Of a DNA stretch of 64,000 nucleotides, positions 16,176 to 25,938 are shown piece after piece. The position numbers and the translations under genes were made by a program. Below the pieces are notes generated by a model, which was not told where the DNA came from, did not search any database, and was given only the letters and a program-made list of their open reading frames with translations. Source of the DNA: Streptomyces sp. MspMP-M5. Its GTDB lineage: Bacteria; Actinomycetota; Actinomycetes; Streptomycetales; Streptomycetaceae. Every line of letters starts with the position of its first letter. Within the stretch, counting starts at the first letter, position 1. The stretch covers positions 1 through 64,000 of the forward strand of contig NZ_KB891893.1 of assembly GCF_000373585.1 (NCBI RefSeq), in the 5' to 3' direction.

Positions 16176-17537
16176 ATGGACAAGCAGCAGGAGTTTGTGC
16201 TCCGGACGTTGGAAGAGCGCGACATTCGCTTCGTCCGGCTGTGGTTCACCGACGTCCTCGGGTTCCTGAAGTCCGTGGCGGTGGCCCCGGCCGAGCTTGA
16301 GCAGGCGTTCGACGAGGGCATCGGCTTCGACGGCTCGGCCATCGAGGGCTTCGCCCGGGTCTACGAGTCCGACATGATCGCCAAGCCCGACCCCGGCACC
16401 TTCCAGATCCTGCCGTGGCGCGCCGAGGCCCCGGGCACCGCCCGGATGTTCTGCGACATCCTGATGCCGGACGGCTCGCCCTCGTACGCCGACCCGCGGT
16501 TCGTCCTCAAGCGCATCCTGGCCAAGACCTCCGACCTCGGCTTCACCTTCTACACCCACCCCGAGATCGAGTTCTTCCTGCTCAAGGACAAGCCGGTGGA
16601 CGGCTCCCGGCCGATCCCCGGCGACTCCTCCGGCTACTTCGACCACACCCCGCAGAACGTCGGGATGGACTTCCGCCGCCAGGCGATCACCATGCTGGAG
16701 TCGATGGGCATCTCGGTGGAGTTCAGCCACCACGAGGGCGCCCCCGGCCAGCAGGAGATCGACCTGCGCTACGCCGACGCGCTCTCCACCGCCGACAACA
16801 TCATGACCTTCCGGCTGGTGATGAAGCAGGTCGCGCTGGAGCAGGGCGTGCAGGCCACCTTCATGCCCAAGCCGTTCTCGGAGTACCCGGGTTCGGGCAT
16901 GCACACCCACCTCTCCCTCTTCGAGGGCGACCGCAACGCCTTCCACGAGTCCGGCGCCGAGTACCAGCTCTCCAAGGTCGGCCGCTCCTTCATCGCCGGC
17001 CTGCTCCGGCACGCCGCCGAGATCTCCGCCGTCACCAACCAGTGGGTCAACTCCTACAAGCGCATCTGGGGCGGCGCCAACCGCACCGCCGGCGCCGGCG
17101 GCGAGGCCCCCTCCTACATCTGCTGGGGCCACAACAACCGCTCGGCCCTGATCCGGGTCCCGATGTACAAGCCCGGCAAGATGGGCTCCACCCGCGTCGA
17201 GGTCCGCTCCGTCGACTCCGGCGCCAACCCCTACCTCGCCTACGCCGTCCTGCTCGCGGCCGGCCTGAAGGGCATCGAGGAGGGCTACGAACTCCCGGCC
17301 GGCGCCGACGACGACGTCTGGGCGCTGACCGACTCCGAGCGCCGGGCGATGGGCATCGAGCCGCTGCCGCAGAACCTCGGCGAGGCCATCGCGCTGATGG
17401 AGCGCAGCGAACTGGTCGCCGAGACCCTCGGCGAGCACGTCTTCGACTTCTTCCTGCGCAACAAGAAGCAGGAGTGGGAGGAGTACCGCTCCGAGGTCAC
17501 CGCCTTCGAGCTGCGGAAGATGCTGCCGGTGCTGTGA
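16176..17537 (+). CDS. glnA2: GlnA2-type glutamine synthetase homologue (gamma-glutamylpolyamine synthetase)
   Basis: A 453-residue GSI-family ligase. The catalytic beta-grasp and barrel domains are complete: GFDGSAIEGFARV near 50, HPEIEFFLL, FMPKPFSEYPGSGMHTHLSL, WGHNNRSALIRVPM and the ATP/metal residues in TRVEVRSVDSGANPYLAYA. It lacks the NLY/DLY adenylylation loop: the region reads ALTDSERRAMGIEPLPQNL with no Tyr, so GlnE cannot adenylylate it there. Its place directly before glnE matches GlnA2 of S. coelicolor and M. tuberculosis. The S. coelicolor enzyme has been reported to gamma-glutamylate polyamines rather than make glutamine. I infer the same role here. Confidence 0.85.
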   Translation: MDKQQEFVLRTLEERDIRFVRLWFTDVLGFLKSVAVAPAELEQAFDEGIGFDGSAIEGFARVYESDMIAKPDPGTFQILPWRAEAPGTARMFCDILMPDGSPSYADPRFVLKRILAKTSDLGFTFYTHPEIEFFLLKDKPVDGSRPIPGDSSGYFDHTPQNVGMDFRRQAITMLESMGISVEFSHHEGAPGQQEIDLRYADALSTADNIMTFRLVMKQVALEQGVQATFMPKPFSEYPGSGMHTHLSLFEGDRNAFHESGAEYQLSKVGRSFIAGLLRHAAEISAVTNQWVNSYKRIWGGANRTAGAGGEAPSYICWGHNNRSALIRVPMYKPGKMGSTRVEVRSVDSGANPYLAYAVLLAAGLKGIEEGYELPAGADDDVWALTDSERRAMGIEPLPQNLGEAIALMERSELVAETLGEHVFDFFLRNKKQEWEEYRSEVTAFELRKMLPVL

Positions 17538-17589
17538 GCCCGGACCACTCCGCTGTGTCCGAGCCGACCCGCCGTCGAGAGGCCGCCCC

Positions 17590-20500
17590 ATGGCACTACC
17601 CGCTCCGCAGGGACGGCGGAGCAGCACCTTCACCCGGCTGCTGAAGCACGGTTTCACCGACCCCTCCGCGGCCGGCGCGCTGCTCGACGCCCCCGAACTC
17701 GCTCCGGTACGCGACGACTCGGTGCTGCTGGAGGCGCTCGGCGCCACCCCCGACCCCGACCTGGCGCTGCGCGGCCTGGTACGTCTGGTGGAGGCGCTGC
17801 CGTCGGCGGAGCGGCAGGAGCTGCTGGCCACCGTCGCCGCCGCCAAGCCGCTGCGCGACCGGCTGCTGGGCGTGCTCGGCGCGTCCGAGGCGCTCGGCGA
17901 CCACCTGGCCCGGCACCCGGGGGAGTGGCGGTCGCTGGTCACCTACGAGTCGGTCGATCTGCACCCCACCACACCGGAGTTCGAGCAGGCGCTCGCCGAC
18001 GGCATCTGGGGCGAGCGGGGCGCCGACCGGCCGCGGGCGGACGCCCTGCGCGTCGCCTACCGCCGCGCTCTGCTGGGCATCGCGGCCCGCGACGTGTGCG
18101 GCACCACCGACGTCGCCGAGACCGCCGCGGAACTCGCCGACCTGGCCACCGCCACCGTCCGCGCCGCCCTGGAGATCGCCTACGAGGAGCAGCCCGGCGA
18201 CGCCGCGCAGTGCCGGCTCGCGGTCATCGGCATGGGCAAGTGCGGCGGCCGGGAGCTGAACTACGTCTCCGACGTGGACGTCATCTACGTCGCCGAGCCC
18301 CGCGAGGGCGCCGAGGAGGCCAAGGCACTCCAGGCCGCCACCCGGCTCGCCTCCCGGATGATGCGGCTGTGCTCGGACAGCACCGCCGAGGGCACCATCT
18401 GGCCGGTCGACGCCAACCTGCGCCCCGAGGGCCGCAACGGCCCCCTGGTGCGCACCCTCACCAGCCACCTCGCCTACTACCAACGATGGGCCAAGACCTG
18501 GGAGTTCCAGGCACTGCTCAAGGCCCGCCCGATGGCCGGCGACCTGGCGCTGGGCCAGGAGTACGTCGACGCGCTGGCGCCGATGGTGTGGGACGTCGCC
18601 GAGCGGGAGAACTTCGTCGCCGACGTCCGCCAGATGCGCCGCCGGGTCGTCGAGAACATCCCCGCCGCCCAGGTCGACCGGGAGCTCAAGCTCGGCCCCG
18701 GCGGCCTGCGGGACGTCGAATTCGCCGTCCAGCTGCTGCAGTTGGTGCACGGCCGGGCCGACGCCACGCTGCGCAGCGCCACCACCCTGGACGCCCTGGC
18801 GGCGCTCGCCGCCGGCGGCTACGTCGGCCGCCAGGACGCCGCCGCCCTCGACGCCGCCTACCGCTTCCTGCGCACCCTGGAGCACCGCATCCAGCTCTTC
18901 CGGCTGCGCCGCACCCATCTGATGCCCGAGGACGAGTCCGAACTCCGGCGCCTGGCACGGTCGTTGGGGCTGCGCACCGAGCCGGTCGCCGCGCTGCGCC
19001 GGGAGTGGAAGTGGCACGCCCGCGAGGTGCGCCGGCTGCACGAGAAGCTGTTCTACCGGCCGCTGCTGGACGCCGTCGCCCACCTGGAACTCGGCGAGGC
19101 CCGGCTCTCCGCCAAGGCCGCCGGGCACCGCCTGGAGGCCCTCGGCTACGCCGACCCGGTCGGCGCGCTGCGGCATCTGGAGGCGCTGGCCTCTGGCGTG
19201 ACCCGCAAGGCCGCCATCCAGCGCACCCTGCTGCCCGTCCTGCTCGGCTGGTTCGCCGACTCCGCCGACCCGGACGCCGGACTGCTGGGCTTCCGCAAGG
19301 TCTCCGACGCACTCGGCAAGACCCCGTGGTACCTGCGGCTGCTGCGCGACGAGGGCGCCGCCGCGGAGAACCTCGCCCGGGTGCTGTCCGCCGGCCGGCT
19401 CGCTCCCGACCTGCTGCTGCGCGCCCCCGAGGCGGTCGCCCTGCTGGGCGCCGCCGACGGTCTCCAGCCGCGCGGCCGGGCCGCCCTGGAGCAGGAGGTG
19501 CTGGCCGCCGTCGGCCGCGCGGACGGCGCCGAGGCGGCGGTGGCGGTGGCCCGCGGGGTGCGCCGCCGGGAGCTGTTCCGGACCGCCGCGGCGGACGTCA
19601 TCGGCGCCTACGGCACCGAGTCCAGCCCCGCCGAGACCGACCACGGCCATGCCGTCGACACGGTCGGCACGGCGGTCTCCGACGTCAACGCCGCCACCCT
19701 CGCCGGCGCCCTGCGGGCCGCGGTCCGCGAGCACTGGGGCGACACCCTGCCCACCCGGTTCACGGTGATCGGCATGGGCCGCTTCGGCGGCCACGAGCTG
19801 AGCTACGGCTCGGACGCCGATGTGCTCTTCGTCCACGAGCCGCGCGAGGGCGCCGACGAGCAGGAGGCCGCCAAGGCCGCCCACGCGGTCGCCAACGAGA
19901 TGCGCCGGCTGCTCCAACTCCCCTCCACCGACCCGCCGTTGCCGATCGACGCCGACCTGCGCCCGGAGGGCAAGTCCGGTCCGCTGGTGCGCTCCCTGGC
20001 CTCGTACGCGGCCTACTACCGGCGCTGGTCGCTGGTGTGGGAGGCGCAGGCGCTGCTGCGCGCCGAGCCGGTGGCCGGCGACGCGGAGCTGGGGGAGCGG
20101 TTCGTCGAGCTGATCGACCCGCTGCGCTACCCGGCCGAGGGGCTGGGCGAGGACGCGGTCCGCGAGATCCGCCGGCTCAAGGCCCGGATGGAGTCCGAGC
20201 GGCTGCCCCGCGGCGCGGACCCGACCACCCACGCCAAACTGGGCCGCGGCGGGCTGAGCGACGTGGAGTGGACCGTCCAGCTGCTGCAGATGCAGCACGG
20301 CTGGGAGCTGCCCGGACTGCGCACCACCCGCACCCGGGACGCGCTGGCCGCCGCGCACGCCGCCGGGCTGATCGGCACCGACGACGCCCGGACGCTGGAC
20401 GAGGCGTGGGTGCTGGCGGCCCGGGTGCGCAACGCGGTGATGCTGGTGCGCGGCCGCCCCGGCGACACCTTCCCGGCGGACGGCCGGGAGCTGGCGGCGG

Positions 20501-20613
20501 TCGGCCGCTACCTCGGCTACGAGGAGGGGCACGTCGGCGAGATGGTCGACGACTACCGGCGGATCACCCGCCGGGCCCGCGCGGTCGTCGAGGAGCTGTT
20601 CTACGGGGCGTGA
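17590..20613 (+). CDS. glnE: Bifunctional glutamine synthetase adenylyltransferase/adenylyl-removing enzyme
   Basis: A 1007-residue two-headed nucleotidyltransferase that adds or removes AMP on GlnA in response to nitrogen state. The deadenylylating half carries GMGKCGGRELNYVSDVDVIY near residue 215, and the adenylylating half carries GMGRFGGHELSYGSDADVLF near residue 728. Both keep the metal-binding DxD. Helical linker regions and the C-terminal arginine-rich helix complete the usual architecture. It is 52 bases downstream of glnA2 on the same strand and probably cotranscribed. Its likely target in this window is Tyr397 of the glnA product encoded near 52 kb. Confidence 0.95.
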   Translation: MALPAPQGRRSSTFTRLLKHGFTDPSAAGALLDAPELAPVRDDSVLLEALGATPDPDLALRGLVRLVEALPSAERQELLATVAAAKPLRDRLLGVLGASEALGDHLARHPGEWRSLVTYESVDLHPTTPEFEQALADGIWGERGADRPRADALRVAYRRALLGIAARDVCGTTDVAETAAELADLATATVRAALEIAYEEQPGDAAQCRLAVIGMGKCGGRELNYVSDVDVIYVAEPREGAEEAKALQAATRLASRMMRLCSDSTAEGTIWPVDANLRPEGRNGPLVRTLTSHLAYYQRWAKTWEFQALLKARPMAGDLALGQEYVDALAPMVWDVAERENFVADVRQMRRRVVENIPAAQVDRELKLGPGGLRDVEFAVQLLQLVHGRADATLRSATTLDALAALAAGGYVGRQDAAALDAAYRFLRTLEHRIQLFRLRRTHLMPEDESELRRLARSLGLRTEPVAALRREWKWHAREVRRLHEKLFYRPLLDAVAHLELGEARLSAKAAGHRLEALGYADPVGALRHLEALASGVTRKAAIQRTLLPVLLGWFADSADPDAGLLGFRKVSDALGKTPWYLRLLRDEGAAAENLARVLSAGRLAPDLLLRAPEAVALLGAADGLQPRGRAALEQEVLAAVGRADGAEAAVAVARGVRRRELFRTAAADVIGAYGTESSPAETDHGHAVDTVGTAVSDVNAATLAGALRAAVREHWGDTLPTRFTVIGMGRFGGHELSYGSDADVLFVHEPREGADEQEAAKAAHAVANEMRRLLQLPSTDPPLPIDADLRPEGKSGPLVRSLASYAAYYRRWSLVWEAQALLRAEPVAGDAELGERFVELIDPLRYPAEGLGEDAVREIRRLKARMESERLPRGADPTTHAKLGRGGLSDVEWTVQLLQMQHGWELPGLRTTRTRDALAAAHAAGLIGTDDARTLDEAWVLAARVRNAVMLVRGRPGDTFPADGRELAAVGRYLGYEEGHVGEMVDDYRRITRRARAVVEELFYGA

Positions 20614-20674
20614 TCCGGGCATGACCGGGCGTGATCAGGGGCGGGCGGCGGCCGGCCCGGCAGCCCGCGCGGGG

Positions 20675-21526
20675 TCACGCCTTGAGGGGCTCGGCCACCA
20701 TCACGTACCGCGCCAGCCGGTGCGGCAGCCGCCCGTACCAGGCACGGGCGAGTGCGTAGCCGAACGCCAGGCACAGCACGCCGCCCAGCGCGTCCAGCCA
20801 GAAGTGGTTGGCGGTGGAGACGATCACCGTCAGCGTCGTGGCCGGGTAGAGCAGGCCCAGCACCCTCGCCCACAGCGGCTTCGCCAGCAGCGCGATGGTG
20901 ATGCCGCACCACAGCGACCAGCCGATGTGCATCGACGGCATCGCGGCGTACTGGTTGGACATCGACGCGAGGTTCCCGGACGCCATCGAGCCCCAGGTGC
21001 CGTGCTCGATCAGGGTGTCGACGAACCCGCCGTCCGGCATCAGCCGGGGCGGCGCCAGCGGATAGAAGTAGTAGCCGACCAGGGCGACGCCGGTGGTGGC
21101 GAAGAGCGCCAGCCGGGCCGCCGCGTACCGGCCGGGATGCCAGCGGTAGAGCCAGACCAGCACCCCGATCGTCACGATGAAGTGCAGCGTCGCGTAGTAG
21201 TAGTTCATCGAGACGATCAGCCACGTGACCGAGTTCACGGCGTGGTTGACGGTGTGCTCGACGGCGATGCCCAGGCCGTGCTCGGCCCGCCAGATCCAGT
21301 CGGCGTTCCGCAGTGCCTGGGCCTTCTGCTCCGGCACCGCGTTGCGGATCACCGAATACGTCCAGTAGCTGACCGCGATCAGCAGGATCTCGAACCACAG
21401 ACGGGGTGTACGTGGGGTCCGCAGCCGGGCCACTCGGCCCTTGTCGGCCGGACTCTCCGTGTGCTCCCCGACGGCCGGCGGGGCGGCTGGCGGATCGTCC
21501 AGAGTCCTCACGTGCGCTTCACCCAT
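20675..21526 (-). CDS. PAP2-superfamily membrane phosphatase/transferase (AUR1-like)
   Basis: A 283-residue polytopic membrane protein with about six helices. The PAP2 catalytic motifs are clear: YAAMPSMHIGWSLW (PSxH) and IVSTANHFWLDALGG (the later motif with His and Asp). The preceding YYFYPLAPPRLMPDGGFVDT is typical of the inositol-phosphorylceramide-synthase-like branch. Substrates in this branch are lipid phosphates or phosphoinositides; which one is not determinable. It is convergent with glnE and monocistronic. Start ATG 21526. Confidence 0.85.
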   Translation of the reverse strand: MGEAHVRTLDDPPAAPPAVGEHTESPADKGRVARLRTPRTPRLWFEILLIAVSYWTYSVIRNAVPEQKAQALRNADWIWRAEHGLGIAVEHTVNHAVNSVTWLIVSMNYYYATLHFIVTIGVLVWLYRWHPGRYAAARLALFATTGVALVGYYFYPLAPPRLMPDGGFVDTLIEHGTWGSMASGNLASMSNQYAAMPSMHIGWSLWCGITIALLAKPLWARVLGLLYPATTLTVIVSTANHFWLDALGGVLCLAFGYALARAWYGRLPHRLARYVMVAEPLKA

Positions 21527-21701
21527 GGGAGGACAGTCTGCCAGAAAGGGTTCAACGCCCGATCATCCTCCGGTCGGGTAAACGACGCCTGGCCTCTACC
21601 TGGAGAAGGAGGGGGAACCCCCTAGACGAATGAGGGGATTCCCGGACAGGCAAGGGCAGCCAAGGCAGGCAGCCCCGTCCCGGGGCCCGTAAGGGGTGCC
21701 C

Positions 21702-22766
21702 CTACTGCGAGGCCCGCAGCGGCCGGGGCACCTTCGCCGGGCCGGACGCCGGGCCGGGCGCCGACGCCGTGGACCCCCGCACCACCAGCTCGGGATGGAA
21801 GACGAACTCGCTGTGCGGCGCCGGGGTGCCGCCGATCTCCTCCAGCAGCGCCCGCACCGCCGCCTGCCCCATCGCCTGCACCGGCTGCCGGATCGTGGTC
21901 AGCGGCGGATCGGTGAACGCGATCAGCGGGGAGTCGTCGAAGCCCACCACGGACATCTCCCGCGGCACGTCCAGCCCGCGCTGCCGGGCCGCCCGGATCG
22001 CACCCAGCGCCATCATGTCGCTGGCGCACACGATCGCCGTCACCCCGAGCTCGATCAGCGCGGCCGCCGCGGCCTGGCCGCCCTCCAGGGTGTAGAGCGA
22101 GTGCTGGACCAGCGGCTCCGCCTCCGCGGCGCTCATGCCCAGCTGCTCCTGTGCGCAGCGCAGGAACCCGGCGATCTTCCGCTGCACCGGCACGAACCGC
22201 TTGGGCCCCACCGCCAGCCCGATCCGCCGGTGGCCCAGCGCGGTGAGATGGGTCACCGCCAGCTCGACCGCGGCCCGGTCGTCGGGGGAGACGAACGGTG
22301 CCTGCACCTTGTCGGAGAAGCCGTTGATGAGGACGAACGGCACACCCTGGCCGCGCAGCTGCTCGTAGCGCCCCATGTCGGCGGAGGTGTCGGCGTGCAG
22401 CCCGGAGACGAAGATGATGCCGGCCACCCCGCGGTCCACCAGCATCTCGGTGAGCTCGTCCTCGGTGGAGCCGCCCGGGGTCTGGGTGGCCAGCACCGGG
22501 GTGTAGCCCTGGCGGGTCAGGGCCTGCCCGATGACCTGGGCGAACGCCGGGAAGATCGGGTTCTCCAGCTCCGGCGTGATCAGCCCCACCAGGCCCGCGC
22601 TGCGCCGCCGCAGCCGCACCGGCCGCTCGTAGCCCAGCACGTCGAGGGCGGCCAGCACGGACTGGCGGGTGGTGGCGGAGACGCCGGGCTTCCCGTTGAG
22701 AACCCGGCTGACGGTGGCCTCGCTGACACCCGCCTGTGCTGCGATGTCGGCCAGCCGTGCGGTCAT
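21702..22766 (-). CDS. malR: LacI-family repressor MalR
   Basis: A 354-residue regulator. The N-terminal LacI helix-turn-helix ARLADIAAQAGVSEATVSRV (residues 3-22) is followed by the hinge helix and a periplasmic-binding-like core (GLVGLITPELENPIFPAFAQ; SVVGFDDSPLIAFTDPPLTT). It closely matches S. coelicolor MalR as I recall it, the maltose/maltodextrin-responsive repressor of malEFG. I chose the second Met (22766) because homologues start MTARLADIA; ATG 22790 would add eight residues. The gene follows the glucosidase gene (22792) on the same strand and is probably cotranscribed with it. Confidence 0.9.
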   Translation of the reverse strand: MTARLADIAAQAGVSEATVSRVLNGKPGVSATTRQSVLAALDVLGYERPVRLRRRSAGLVGLITPELENPIFPAFAQVIGQALTRQGYTPVLATQTPGGSTEDELTEMLVDRGVAGIIFVSGLHADTSADMGRYEQLRGQGVPFVLINGFSDKVQAPFVSPDDRAAVELAVTHLTALGHRRIGLAVGPKRFVPVQRKIAGFLRCAQEQLGMSAAEAEPLVQHSLYTLEGGQAAAAALIELGVTAIVCASDMMALGAIRAARQRGLDVPREMSVVGFDDSPLIAFTDPPLTTIRQPVQAMGQAAVRALLEEIGGTPAPHSEFVFHPELVVRGSTASAPGPASGPAKVPRPLRASQ

Positions 22767-22791
22767 GGGAGTGGACTGTACCGGTCGCATG

Positions 22792-24441
22792 TCAGATTGC
22801 CCACCAGCTGCAGCTGTCCCCGGGCAGCACCGCCGAGGCGCCGTCGACCGCCACCGGCGCGCTGGCGAGCAGGAGTTCCCCGGGCAGCGGGAGCACGGCC
22901 TCCTGGAGGCGGGTGTTGACCGCGCACAGCACCCCGGGCCGGCGGAACGCCAGCACCCCCTCGGGGGCCGCCTCCCACGTCATCTCCCCGTCGCCCAGGC
23001 CCGGCAGACGGCGCCGCAGTTCCAGCGCGCGGCGGTAGAGCTCCAGGGTGGAGGACGGGTCGCCGGTCTGTGCCGCGACGCTCAGCGGGGCCCAGTCGGC
23101 GGGCTGCGGCAGCCAGCTGCCGCCCGGCCCGAAGCCGTACGGCGGCAGTTCGCCGGACCAGGGCAGCGGCACCCGGCAGCCGTCCCGGAAGCCGTCCTGG
23201 CCGCCGGCGCCGGAAGCGCCGTCCGCCTCCTGCCCGTCGCCGCCGATCCGGCCGCGGAAGAACGCCGGGTCCTGGCGCACCTCGGCGGGCAGGTCGGTGA
23301 CCTCCGGCAGCCCCAGCTCCTCGCCCTGGTAGAGGTACGCGGACCCGGGCAGCGCCAGCATCAGCAGGGTGGCCGCGCGAGCCCGGTCCAGGCCGCCGCC
23401 GAGGCGGGTGGTGTGCCGGACGACGTCGTGGTTGGAGAGCACCCAGGTGGTGGGCGCGCCGACGGCGACGGTGGCGGCGAGCGAGGAGTCGACGACCCCG
23501 CGCAGTGCGTCGGAGTCCCACGGGGCACTCAGGAACTGGAAGTTGAACGCCTGGTGGAGCTCGTCCGGGCGGACGTAGAGGGCCAGCCGCTCGGCGCTGG
23601 GCGCCCATGCCTCGGCGACCCCGATGACGGCCCGGCCGTGGGTCTCGCCGTAGGCGTCCAGCAGCCGGCGCCAGTCGCGGTGGATGGCGTGCACACCGTC
23701 CTGGTCGAAGAACGGCAGCACCTGACTGCCGATCAGCCGGGCCTGTTCGCCGTGGCCGATGTCGGGCAGGCCGGGCGCCTTGACCATGCCGTGCGCCACG
23801 TCGACCCGGAAGCCGTCCACGCCCAGGTCCAGCCAGAAGCGCAGGATCGCGGCGAACTCCTCGTGCACCTCGGGCCGCTCCCAGTCGAGGTCGGGCTGCT
23901 CGGGCGCGAAGAGGTGCAGATACCAGTCGCCGCGGTCGGTGCGGGTCCAGGCCGGGCCGCCGAAGACCGACTCCCAGTCGTTGGGCGGGAGTTCGCCGTG
24001 CTCGCCGCGGCCGGGGCGGAAGACGTAGCGCTGCCGGGCCAGGTCCGGGTCCTGGAACCACGGGTGCCGGTCGGAGGTGTGGTTGGGGACGATGTCCACG
24101 ATCACCCGCAGCTTCAGCGCGTGCGCGGCGCGGATCAGCTCGTCGGCGTCCTGGAGGGTGCCGAAGAGCGGGTCGACGGCGCGGTAGTCGGCGACGTCGT
24201 ACCCGCCGTCGGCCTGCGGGGAGGCGTAGAACGGGGTGAGCCAGACGGCGTCCACGCCCAGGGCCTTGAGATAGGGGAGCCGGTCGCGCACCCCGCGCAG
24301 ATCGCCGACGCCGTCGCCGTTGCTGTCGGCGAAGGAGCGGACGTAGACCTGGTAGATGACGGCGTCGCGCCACCATCCCTGGGTCCGGTCGGGTCCGGCG
24401 GCCTGGGGGGCGGGGCCGGGGGAAGTGAGCTCCTGGGTCAT
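22792..24441 (-). CDS. Alpha-glucosidase, GH13 (copy 1)
   Basis: A 549-residue cytoplasmic GH13 enzyme (no signal peptide) that would split imported maltodextrins to glucose. The catalytic barrel shows GVGDLRGVRDRLPYLKALGV, the nucleophile Asp in DGFRVDVAHGM, the acid Glu in VIGVAEAWAPS and the third Asp in WVLSNHDVVRH. A C-terminal beta-domain ends LPGDSCSWWAI. A short Gly/Ala-rich loop (GGDGQEADGASGAGG) is inserted near residue 400 compared with the paralogue at 27.7 kb. It is divergent from malE and shares the operator region 24442-24663 with it. Confidence 0.9.
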   Translation of the reverse strand: MTQELTSPGPAPQAAGPDRTQGWWRDAVIYQVYVRSFADSNGDGVGDLRGVRDRLPYLKALGVDAVWLTPFYASPQADGGYDVADYRAVDPLFGTLQDADELIRAAHALKLRVIVDIVPNHTSDRHPWFQDPDLARQRYVFRPGRGEHGELPPNDWESVFGGPAWTRTDRGDWYLHLFAPEQPDLDWERPEVHEEFAAILRFWLDLGVDGFRVDVAHGMVKAPGLPDIGHGEQARLIGSQVLPFFDQDGVHAIHRDWRRLLDAYGETHGRAVIGVAEAWAPSAERLALYVRPDELHQAFNFQFLSAPWDSDALRGVVDSSLAATVAVGAPTTWVLSNHDVVRHTTRLGGGLDRARAATLLMLALPGSAYLYQGEELGLPEVTDLPAEVRQDPAFFRGRIGGDGQEADGASGAGGQDGFRDGCRVPLPWSGELPPYGFGPGGSWLPQPADWAPLSVAAQTGDPSSTLELYRRALELRRRLPGLGDGEMTWEAAPEGVLAFRRPGVLCAVNTRLQEAVLPLPGELLLASAPVAVDGASAVLPGDSCSWWAI

Positions 24442-24574
24442 CTGCCGTCCCTGTCAGGTCAATGAGGCGAAGGTGCTTCCACGAAGTCAACGCTCGGCGG
24501 GGCGGGGGGTGACGGTGCGTCGGTACCCGGGAGGGCCTGTTCCGGCCAAGGAGCCGCAACTCCTTCCAGAATTC

Positions 24575-24594
24575 TTGCAGAAAAATCTCGCAAC
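24575..24594. promoter_or_regulatory. Putative MalR operator in the malE-glucosidase divergent region
   Basis: CTTGCAG (24575-24581) and CTCGCAA (24588-24594) are spaced 13 bases start to start, within an AT-rich patch upstream of malE. CTTGCAG direct repeats are described for maltose-regulated and amylase promoters in Streptomyces. The same motif recurs before the pullulanase gene at 31856-31874. One site between divergent genes could control both. Confidence 0.65.
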
Positions 24595-24663
24595 ATCTTT
24601 CGGATTGTTTTCGGCGCTGTTACGTTCCAGACCGCCAACCGAGGCTTTCCCAAAGGAGTTCAC

Positions 24664-25938
24664 ATGCGGCGTGGCATACGTGGCGCTCTCGCCACCGCGC
24701 TGGTAGCGGGCCTGGCACTGGCGGCGTCGGGGTGCGGGAGCGGGGGTGACGGCGGTGGTGCGGCGGGCGGTGAACTGTCCGGAACGGTCACCTTCTGGGA
24801 CACCTCCAACGACGCCGAGAAGGCCACCTACCGGAAGCTCGCCGAGGGTTTCCAGAAGGAGCACCCCAAGGTCCACGTCGCCTATGTGAACGTCCCCTTC
24901 GGCGACGCCAACGCCAAGTTCAAGAACGCCGCGGGCGGCGGCGCCGGCGCCCCCGACGTGATGCGCACCGACGTCGCCTGGGTCGCCGACTTCGCCAACC
25001 TCGGCTACCTCGCCCCGCTCGACGGCACCCCCGCCCTGGACAACACCGGCGACTACCTCCCGCAGGCCGTCGGCTCGACGAGATTCCACGGCAAGACCTA
25101 CGCCGCACCGCAGGTCATCGACACCCTCGCGCTCTTCTACAACAAGAAGCTCCTGGAGGACGCCGGCGTCCCCGTCCCCAAGACCTTCGCCGAACTCGGC
25201 GCCGCCGCACAGAAGATCAAGGCGAAGACCGGCGCCACCGCCCTCTATCTGCGCGGTGACGACCCCTACTGGTTCCTGCCCTACCTCTACGGGGAGGGCG
25301 GCGACATGGTCGACGCGGCCCACAAGAAGGTCACCGTCGACAACGCCGCCGGCGTCCGCGCCTTCCGCACCATCAAGCAGCTGGTGGACTCCAAGGCCGC
25401 CGTCACCGACGCCACCGACGGGCAGGAGAACCAGCTCAAGGCACTCAAGGACGGCACCGTCGCGATGGCGGTCGACGGCCCCTGGGACATCGAGGGCGCC
25501 CGCGCCGGCAACGCCTTCCGGGACAAGGGCAACCTCGGCGTCGCGCCCGTGCCCGGCGGATCCGCCGCCCAGGGCTCCCCGCAGGGCGGCTGGGACCTCT
25601 CCGTCTACGCCGGCAGCAAGAACCTCCAGGCCGCCTACGCCTTCGTCAAGTACATGAGCTCCGCGCAGGTCCAGCGGGAGACCACCGACAAGCTCAGCCT
25701 GCTGCCCACCCGCACCTCGGTCTACAAGGACCCCGCGGTCAAGCGGAACGAGATGGTCGCCTTCTTCAAGCCCGCCGTCGACCGCGCCGTCCAGCGCCCC
25801 TGGATCGCCGAGGGCAACTCCCTCTTCGAGCCGCTCAAGGTCCAGACGAACAAGGTGCTCACCGGCGCCGCCACGCCCGAACAAGCCGCCAAGGCCGTCG
25901 GCGACGCCTACCGGAAGCTGCTCAAGGACTACACGTGA
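24664..25938 (+). CDS. malE: Maltose/maltodextrin-binding lipoprotein
   Basis: A 424-residue extracytoplasmic solute-binding protein of ABC family 1. A lipoprotein signal peptide ends in the lipobox LAASGC with Cys24 as the lipidated residue, followed by a Gly-rich linker. The binding-protein core runs from GTVTFWDTSNDAEKATYRKL to the C-terminus, with aromatic maltose-contact candidates at DPYWFLPYLYGEGGD. It starts the malEFG operon and overlaps malF by four bases (GTGA at 25935). Upstream is the CTTGCAG operator. No ATPase gene is in the operon. Streptomyces sugar importers share the MsiK ATPase encoded elsewhere. Confidence 0.93.
   Translation: MRRGIRGALATALVAGLALAASGCGSGGDGGGAAGGELSGTVTFWDTSNDAEKATYRKLAEGFQKEHPKVHVAYVNVPFGDANAKFKNAAGGGAGAPDVMRTDVAWVADFANLGYLAPLDGTPALDNTGDYLPQAVGSTRFHGKTYAAPQVIDTLALFYNKKLLEDAGVPVPKTFAELGAAAQKIKAKTGATALYLRGDDPYWFLPYLYGEGGDMVDAAHKKVTVDNAAGVRAFRTIKQLVDSKAAVTDATDGQENQLKALKDGTVAMAVDGPWDIEGARAGNAFRDKGNLGVAPVPGGSAAQGSPQGGWDLSVYAGSKNLQAAYAFVKYMSSAQVQRETTDKLSLLPTRTSVYKDPAVKRNEMVAFFKPAVDRAVQRPWIAEGNSLFEPLKVQTNKVLTGAATPEQAAKAVGDAYRKLLKDYT

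Noticed and set aside
17596..20622. 1008-codon frame antisense to glnE
   Set aside because: Antisense shadow typical of GC-rich DNA; low-complexity Gln/Gly/Val content and no ribosome site.
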